Below, in pieces: positions 5,940 to 9,937 of a stretch of 9,937 nt of DNA. Source of the stretch: Clostridia bacterium (GTDB taxonomy: Bacteria; Bacillota; Clostridia; Oscillospirales; CAG-382). Where the stretch lies: the NCBI GenBank assembly GCA_017560285.1, contig JAFYOG010000033.1:1-9937 (forward strand). Direction: 5' to 3'. Position 1 is the first letter of the stretch. The number at the start of each line of letters is the position of its first letter. The position numbers were made by a program, and so were the translations under genes. The notes below the pieces were generated by a model, which was not told where the DNA came from, did no database searches, and was given only the letters and a program-made list of their open reading frames with translations.

Positions 5940-5965
5940 AAAAAAACGCCCCGTAGGACGTTTTT
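5940..5965 (-). terminator. Intrinsic terminator with UACG tetraloop, end of the gerA-type operon
   Basis: On the minus strand AAAAACGTCC pairs with GGGCGTTTTT (one U-G pair), closing a C(UACG)G tetraloop of the very stable UNCG class, then a T-run. It follows the stop codon of the 187-residue gene (5984-5982) by about 16 bases and just precedes the hydrolase promoter. Confidence 0.88.
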
Positions 5966-5981
5966 GGATATTTTGTTGGTT

Positions 5982-6545
5982 TTACGTATTAATTTTTGTG
6001 CAATTTCCCTTTAAATCGTAAACCGTTACCCCGTTTTCGCATAGGGTAAAAAGCTGTAACCCCAACATTTTTTTATTTAAGTGAGGGTATTTTGCCAAAA
6101 GCTCGTTTATATTGGTTTTTGATATAAAATCCCAAACGCTGCATTTTGTTCCCTTTTGCCGTTCCCACACCTGTGTTTTTACGGCGGTAACGGGCGGGGT
6201 ATTGCCGTTGGAAACCGATATTTTTTGCAGTACCGAAAGGTGTTTTTCGCTTAAAAAGGTGTTTTCCCACTGCATTACGGCAGAATAGGGGTTAAACTGC
6301 CCTTGGGATTCCTTATACGCCTTTAACGCAACGGGCAAAAGGCTTTCCTTGCAATAGCCGTAAAAGCTATCTGCAAGATTTTTATAAAACGGGGCGGCGG
6401 TTTTAAAAAGCGGGTCGGTTTTTGGGCAGGTTATTTGGGGAAAGCGCAAATTTACCCGCAAAACCGCCGTTTTATCGTCGGCATAAAAATCTTCTTTTAT
6501 TATAGCTTCCGAAACCGAAAATTTTATTTTTTTGTTAAACAGCAT
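5982..6545 (-). CDS. Unknown 187-residue protein co-transcribed with the GerA-type gene
   Basis: No signal peptide or membrane span is visible, so it is likely soluble. Features: an N-terminal basic segment (MLFNKKIKFSV), a beta-like stretch AVLRVNLRFPQI, a middle region with aromatic pairs (FYKNLADSFYGYC), FNPYSAVMQWENTFLSEKHLSVL, and a C-terminal VWDFI plus a helix-rich end. The order 'strand with R/FP, FY, PYSA, W/Y-E, LSV, W-F' faintly recalls the DUF3298/RsiV fold, but the hallmark GGAH motif is missing, so I leave it unnamed. The gene follows the GerA-type gene by 40 bases with no terminator between. GTG 6554, ATG 6551 and ATG 6545 are possible starts. ATG 6545 is chosen because AAAAAAGG is 8 bases away; all lie in a hairpin. 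Confidence 0.8.
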   Translation of the reverse strand: MLFNKKIKFSVSEAIIKEDFYADDKTAVLRVNLRFPQITCPKTDPLFKTAAPFYKNLADSFYGYCKESLLPVALKAYKESQGQFNPYSAVMQWENTFLSEKHLSVLQKISVSNGNTPPVTAVKTQVWERQKGTKCSVWDFISKTNINELLAKYPHLNKKMLGLQLFTLCENGVTVYDLKGNCTKINT

Positions 6546-6571
6546 AAGCATCACCTTTTTTATGCTTATGC
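6542..6571 (-). promoter_or_regulatory. Hairpin presenting the SD in its loop, with start codons in the stem
   Basis: A perfect 10-bp inverted repeat (GCATAAGCAT at 6542-6551, ATGCTTATGC at 6562-6571). In the minus-strand mRNA the 10-nt loop is AAAAAAGGUG, which is the SD, and the 3' arm contains the AUGs at 6551 and 6545. It may tune translation of the 187-residue gene relative to the upstream GerA-type gene. It has no T-run, so it is not a terminator. Confidence 0.7.
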
Positions 6572-6585
6572 AAAAGCCCCTTTGG

Positions 6586-7992
6586 TTAGCCCTTTTTATT
6601 AAGCTTTTCTTTTCTGCCCAAGGTCTTTTTGGGGTTGCAGATAACCGTATCGCAAAAAGCTTTTGCGTTAAAGGGTATAATGGGGTAAAAATACGGTGTG
6701 CCGAAGCTTTTTTTAAAGCATATCATTAAAAATAAAACTACGGCAGAGGCTATAAGCCCCCAAATCCCCAAAAGCTCTGCGGCGATAAGAACCGCCACCC
6801 TTGCAAGAACGATAACGTACATAAAGGCGGGGGTTATAAAGGCGCATACCGCCGAAAAGGCAACGGTTATAACCCCTACCGACGAAACTATGCCCGCCTC
6901 CACCGCCGTGTTGCCCAAAATTACCGAGCCCACTATGCCCACCGCATCACCCACGGTGCGGGGCATACGCACACCAACCTCCCGCAATACCTCGAACAGC
7001 AGTAAAATAGATATTATTTCCCAAAAGAAGGATATTGGTATTTCCTTGCGGGATTCTTTAATTATGCCGTAAAATTCTGCAGGCATAAGGTTTGGGTTAT
7101 AGTTTACCGCCGCGCAAAGTATTGCGGGGGCGAATATTGCCGAAAGCATTGCAAACAACCGTAAAGCTCGTATAAATGTGGCATAATAAGGGGTGTGCAG
7201 ATAATCCTCGGCGGATTGCAATCCCTCGATAAACAAATAAGGCAAGGTAAGCACGAAGGGGCTTCCGTCAACGATAATTGCAATTCTGCCCGCCATAAGC
7301 TTGCTTGCAACCTTATCTACCTTTTCGCTGCTGCCGCAGGTGGGCAAAAGCCGATTTTGCCTTCCGCAGATAAGCATTGCAATATGGGCGCTGTCGGTTA
7401 TAACGCTTGCTTTAAGGTTAGAAATACGGGTTGCTATTTTACCTGCCAGGGCGGTATCTGCCCTGCCATCGACGTAAGCGACAATTACCCTTGTGGAAGA
7501 AATATCACCTACGTTAAAGCCCAAAAGCTTTAGATTTGGGGTTCTTATATATTTGCGAAGCATTGCAACGTTTTTTTCGCAATCCTCGGTAAAGCCCGCC
7601 TTGGGGCCCCGAACGGTTACGTCGCTGTCGGGCTCTTTAATACCCCTGCCCTGTGTAAGCTGAGCGTTGATAAGGGTTTTAAAAAAGCCGTTTTGGTTTT
7701 GTATAAGCACAAGAGTTTCGCCCTTGGCTATAAAATCGGCGGCAGAGGGTACGGTATCCACCGCGGTAATGCTTGGGCATTCAAGCAAGGAACCGAAATC
7801 GCCGTTAAAGCTTGCTATATCTTTGTTTAGCATAGGGCGAAGCACCGATTCGGAAATAAAATCGCGGGAGGTTACCCCCCGCAAGGACAAAACCGAAAAC
7901 CGAGCGCCGTTAAGGTTGCCCTCTCGGCAGAAGAAATCGTCGCAGCGGGAAAAGAAATCCTTAACACCATCGGCAAAAGCTTTATATTCCAT
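6586..7992 (-). CDS. Spore germination protein, GerA/SpoVAF family (A-type receptor subunit)
   Basis: A 468-residue membrane protein of the GerA family, the A subunit of nutrient germinant receptors in the spore inner membrane; SpoVAF is a paralogue. Signatures: EPDSDVTVRGPKAGFTEDCEKN (120-141), MAGRIAIIVDGSPFVLTLP (234-252), REVGVRMPRTVGDAVGIVG (337-355) and VILGNTAVEAGIVS (357-370). A soluble N-terminal domain of about 265 residues precedes about five hydrophobic segments between 273 and 426, as expected; the basic C-terminal tail is soluble. Length is slightly below the usual 480-520. SD AGGTGA lies 8 bases before the ATG. No GerB or GerC homologue adjoins it; the next gene in the operon is a 187-residue unknown. 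Germinant receptor operons are normally sigma-G controlled; I find no clear sigma-G box. GerAA, GerKA or SpoVAF cannot be distinguished here. Confidence 0.92.
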   Translation of the reverse strand: MEYKAFADGVKDFFSRCDDFFCREGNLNGARFSVLSLRGVTSRDFISESVLRPMLNKDIASFNGDFGSLLECPSITAVDTVPSAADFIAKGETLVLIQNQNGFFKTLINAQLTQGRGIKEPDSDVTVRGPKAGFTEDCEKNVAMLRKYIRTPNLKLLGFNVGDISSTRVIVAYVDGRADTALAGKIATRISNLKASVITDSAHIAMLICGRQNRLLPTCGSSEKVDKVASKLMAGRIAIIVDGSPFVLTLPYLFIEGLQSAEDYLHTPYYATFIRALRLFAMLSAIFAPAILCAAVNYNPNLMPAEFYGIIKESRKEIPISFFWEIISILLLFEVLREVGVRMPRTVGDAVGIVGSVILGNTAVEAGIVSSVGVITVAFSAVCAFITPAFMYVIVLARVAVLIAAELLGIWGLIASAVVLFLMICFKKSFGTPYFYPIIPFNAKAFCDTVICNPKKTLGRKEKLNKKG

Positions 7993-8036
7993 TGCAAAAT
8001 CACCTGTAATTTATTTGTTAATTATAAATTCTGTTA

Positions 8037-8065
8037 TTGACATAATTTGCATTATGGGCTAAAAT
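8037..8065 (+). promoter_or_regulatory. Sigma-A promoter of the LytM-domain gene
   Basis: TTGACA (8037-8042), 17-base spacer, TAAAAT (8060-8065) in the 108-base divergent region. Start is expected near 8072; the SD GGAGG (8090-8094) lies 6 bases before the ATG. This suggests vegetative expression, unlike the divergent germination gene. Confidence 0.75.
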
Positions 8066-8100
8066 AATTCAGTAATATATAATTTTTACGGAGGCAGAAT

Positions 8101-9756
8101 ATGGCAAGAGGCAACAAACGCAAAAACGGCACGCTGGCTTTTATATTTCTTTTACCCCTTTTGCTTATGGTATTATATTTGGTTTTAAATACCAACAAGG
8201 GGCTATCCCTTGAAAACGTAAATAAAATCACCGTAATTTCCCCCAACGCGAGTACAACGGTTATAGATACTGCCGCCGATATAGAATTTTATTTGGATAT
8301 TATGAACGGCGCACAGCACACCGACAGCTCTATACGCGAGGTGGACGGCGAATCGCCTATGATTATAACCTGCCACCACGACGGCAAGAGCGACGAATAT
8401 AAGCTGTACCCCACCCTTAACGCAACGGGCTGTATTTTGGTGGACCCGCAAAAGGAGCTTTACGTTTTGGACAGCGGCGATGCAAAGCAGCTTTTGCTTA
8501 GAAACGAGCTTGCTTACCTTTATTCCAATTATTTCCTTCCCACCATGAAGGTTATAAGCGGCGACAGCGAAACGGTTGTTTTGCCTGTGGATTCGGTTTG
8601 GAATTATTATAAATCCGACGACGTTCTTTACGAATATTCACCCGAATATTACGGAAGCGGTAACGAAACCTACGTTATTCTTAAAGGGTTTGATAACCAA
8701 ATAACCTTTACCCCCGGCAACGAAATTTTACCCTACACCGTTACCGAGGTAAGCTATATTACCGCAAGCGGTACCGAATATAATATCGACAGCATTTCGC
8801 AGCTTGACCTTTCGGTAGATACGGTGATTGCGGTTGATATGAAGGTTGAATGGAGCAACAAAAACAGCGCCCGCGCCTTTGGCAGTGCGGAATATAAGTT
8901 TAATCTGCTTTACGACCTGCCCGCAACCTTGGGTGCGGATATTAAGGATAATTACACCGCGGGGCAGATTATAAAGGTGTTTGCCCAAAACCTTAACGCA
9001 GGCGAGGAAACCGGTGTTACCACCCTTTTGGATATGAACGGAATAGGGTTCGATAAGATTGACGAGGATACCTCGGTTGCGTTTCTGCCCATTGGCTTAA
9101 ACCGCCTGACCGCAGAGGAAGAAAAAACCTATTCTATCACCATAAACAGCGCGGCTGACAGTATTTCTAAGGATATTAAGGTTAAAGCGCCCGACGGCGG
9201 TATTTGGACACCTATTAACGCCACCACCGAGGAATATACCGCTTGCCTTTCCCCCGAAAAAATTGCGGAATTCCGCCAGGCAATGGCGGCTGCAACCGCA
9301 AAAAGACCCGAAATAGAAGAGCCTTATTTTAAATATTCCGAAACCTCGCCTATGCTTAAGCACCCCGTAAGCGGCAACCACAAGTTTGGCTTTGGCAAAA
9401 AGGTTAACCTTGGCGTACCCGGCAGCGAGGGCGGTGTTGGCGCCCATACCTGCGAAGGGTTTGTTTATGAGCTTGAGGAAGGCACGAAGGTTAGGGCGGC
9501 GCAAAAGGGCGAAATAGTTTATTGCGGCAGCCTTGCCACCACCGGCAACACGGTGGTTATATATCACGGCTACGGTATTTACAGCTATTATTTCCATTTG
9601 GAAGAATACGACGATATACGGGTAGGCACCATTGTTAACGACGGCAGAGTTATAGGTACGGCGGGCAAAACCGGCTTTACCGCAGGCAAAACCGTGCTTA
9701 ACTTTGCGGTTAGCATCGACGGAGTTTTTGTAGACCCTCAATACTTTTTCGAATAA
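8101..9756 (+). CDS. Type II membrane protein with degenerate C-terminal LytM/M23 domain
   Basis: A 551-residue protein: basic cytoplasmic tail (MARGNKRKNG), one membrane span at 11-30, a long extracytoplasmic region (about 31-400) that I do not recognise, and a C-terminal LytM/M23 fold (about 415-551). The fold shows in HPVSGNHKFGFG, the GTKVRAAQKGEIVYCG strand pattern, TGNTVVIYHGYGIYSYYFHL, and GTIVNDGRVIGTAGKTGFTAGK through VDPQYFF. The zinc-site residues have decayed: HxxxD reads H449-TCE-G453, and HxH reads V532-L-N534; only H449 and H499 remain. It is therefore probably a non-catalytic peptidoglycan- or partner-binding module, as in EnvC, NlpD and B. subtilis SpoIIQ. At 551 residues it is far longer than SpoIIQ, and its sigma-A promoter argues against that identity. 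Confidence 0.88.
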   Translation: MARGNKRKNGTLAFIFLLPLLLMVLYLVLNTNKGLSLENVNKITVISPNASTTVIDTAADIEFYLDIMNGAQHTDSSIREVDGESPMIITCHHDGKSDEYKLYPTLNATGCILVDPQKELYVLDSGDAKQLLLRNELAYLYSNYFLPTMKVISGDSETVVLPVDSVWNYYKSDDVLYEYSPEYYGSGNETYVILKGFDNQITFTPGNEILPYTVTEVSYITASGTEYNIDSISQLDLSVDTVIAVDMKVEWSNKNSARAFGSAEYKFNLLYDLPATLGADIKDNYTAGQIIKVFAQNLNAGEETGVTTLLDMNGIGFDKIDEDTSVAFLPIGLNRLTAEEEKTYSITINSAADSISKDIKVKAPDGGIWTPINATTEEYTACLSPEKIAEFRQAMAAATAKRPEIEEPYFKYSETSPMLKHPVSGNHKFGFGKKVNLGVPGSEGGVGAHTCEGFVYELEEGTKVRAAQKGEIVYCGSLATTGNTVVIYHGYGIYSYYFHLEEYDDIRVGTIVNDGRVIGTAGKTGFTAGKTVLNFAVSIDGVFVDPQYFFE

Positions 9757-9774
9757 TTAATTTCGAATAATTAA
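9747..9774 (+). repeat. Perfect 14-bp tandem duplication over the stop codon
   Basis: TTTCGAATAATTAA occurs twice in direct contact (9747-9760 and 9761-9774). The first copy encodes the end of the LytM-domain protein (F-E-stop); the second is untranslated. It looks like a recent slippage duplication. Confidence 0.95.
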
Positions 9775-9778
9775 TTAA

Positions 9779-9811
9779 AAAAACGGTTCGTTTTGAACCG
9801 TTTTTATTTTT
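9779..9811 (+). terminator. Intrinsic terminator of the LytM-domain gene
   Basis: AAAAACGGTTC (9779-9789), loop GTTTT, GAACCGTTTTT (9795-9805), then ATTTTT. The perfect 11-bp stem lies 23 bases after the stop codon. The A-run on the left could also let it work on the minus strand. Confidence 0.92.
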
Positions 9812-9861
9812 GCGCATATTATGGCAAATATAGGTTAATAATATTGTTCGGGGTGTATTAT

Positions 9862-9937
9862 ATGAACTATTTTGCAGGCGCAAACAGCCGTTACGGCTTT
9901 AAATCGGTGTTTGAAAGCGTTTTTTCGGAATGCAGGC
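9862..9937 (+). CDS. 5' end of a gene, possibly a P-loop ATPase-type protein (cut by window edge)
   Basis: Only 25 codons are visible, starting MNYFAGANSRYGFKSVFES. The ATG at 9862 follows GGGGTG, an acceptable SD, 8 bases upstream. The start FAGANSRYGF-FES resembles from memory the N-terminus of a clostridial ATPase family that begins with FxGANTxxGFxSxxDY and has a P-loop shortly after, but the P-loop would lie off the window. Being a gene start is likely; the family is a guess. The interval 9812-9861 shows no good promoter. Confidence 0.5.
   Translation, partial: MNYFAGANSRYGFKSVFESVFSECR

Noticed and set aside
6542..6571. Terminator between the GerA-type gene and the 187-residue gene
   Set aside because: The hairpin lacks a following T-run and contains the SD and start codons, so it is better read as a translation element.
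9097..9741. Long open frame (214 codons) on the minus strand opposite the LytM-domain gene
   Set aside because: The plus-strand protein has recognisable domain motifs, SD, promoter and terminator; the antisense frame has none.
8101..9756. Calling this gene spoIIQ
   Set aside because: Topology and a LytM end agree, but the protein is about twice as long, has a sigma-A promoter and sits away from the usual spoIID/spoIIQ setting.
1..9937. Mobile element or phage region
   Set aside because: No transposase, integrase, terminal inverted repeats or phage genes are seen; a tRNA is present, but I saw no repeat of its 3' end elsewhere in the window that would mark an integration site.

Overview
The window looks like chromosome from a spore-forming, anaerobic, Gram-positive bacterium of the Clostridia, most likely an uncultured gut Oscillospirales/Ruminococcaceae-type organism. 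The basis is a GerA-family spore germination protein, a secreted cell-wall hydrolase ending in a type I dockerin, a DUF4855 protein, a clostridial-type Psd, strong Shine-Dalgarno (SD) sequences, consensus sigma-A promoters and many U-rich intrinsic terminators. Nothing points to phage, an insertion sequence, a plasmid or a CRISPR array. The taxonomic placement is inference.

Layout from left to right. Positions 1-232 (minus) hold the start of a membrane protein resembling the YhhN family. At 348-424 (minus) lies tRNA-Pro(CGG) with an encoded CCA, its own perfect-consensus promoter and a terminator. At 520-933 (minus) is ruvX. Two small plus-strand genes follow: a 79-residue protein ending in PVQDADDL (1074-1313) and a 44-residue single-span membrane peptide (1603-1737). 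They are separated by about 290 bases with three hairpins, the last a terminator. A bidirectional terminator at 1738-1767 separates them from a minus-strand operon of psd (2844-3707) and a DUF4855 protein with a C-terminal membrane anchor (1771-2832).

Upstream, also on the minus strand, is a 692-residue secreted modular CHAP-type amidase/endopeptidase with a dockerin (3801-5879). It is followed by a second minus-strand operon: a GerA-type germination subunit (6586-7992) and a 187-residue unknown protein (5982-6545) whose SD and start codons sit inside a perfect hairpin. Divergent from this operon is a 551-residue type II membrane protein with a degenerate LytM/M23 domain (8101-9756). The window ends in the first 25 codons of another plus-strand gene.

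The common theme is the cell envelope and, in part, spores: membrane lipid synthesis (psd), peptidoglycan cleavage, a LytM pseudoenzyme and a germination receptor subunit. No single new multi-gene system is evident. The best leads are the LytM domain lacking most zinc-site residues, the GerA subunit without GerB/GerC partners but with a small companion gene, the SD-loop hairpin between those two genes, the membrane-anchored DUF4855 protein paired with psd, and the dockerin-bearing wall hydrolase.
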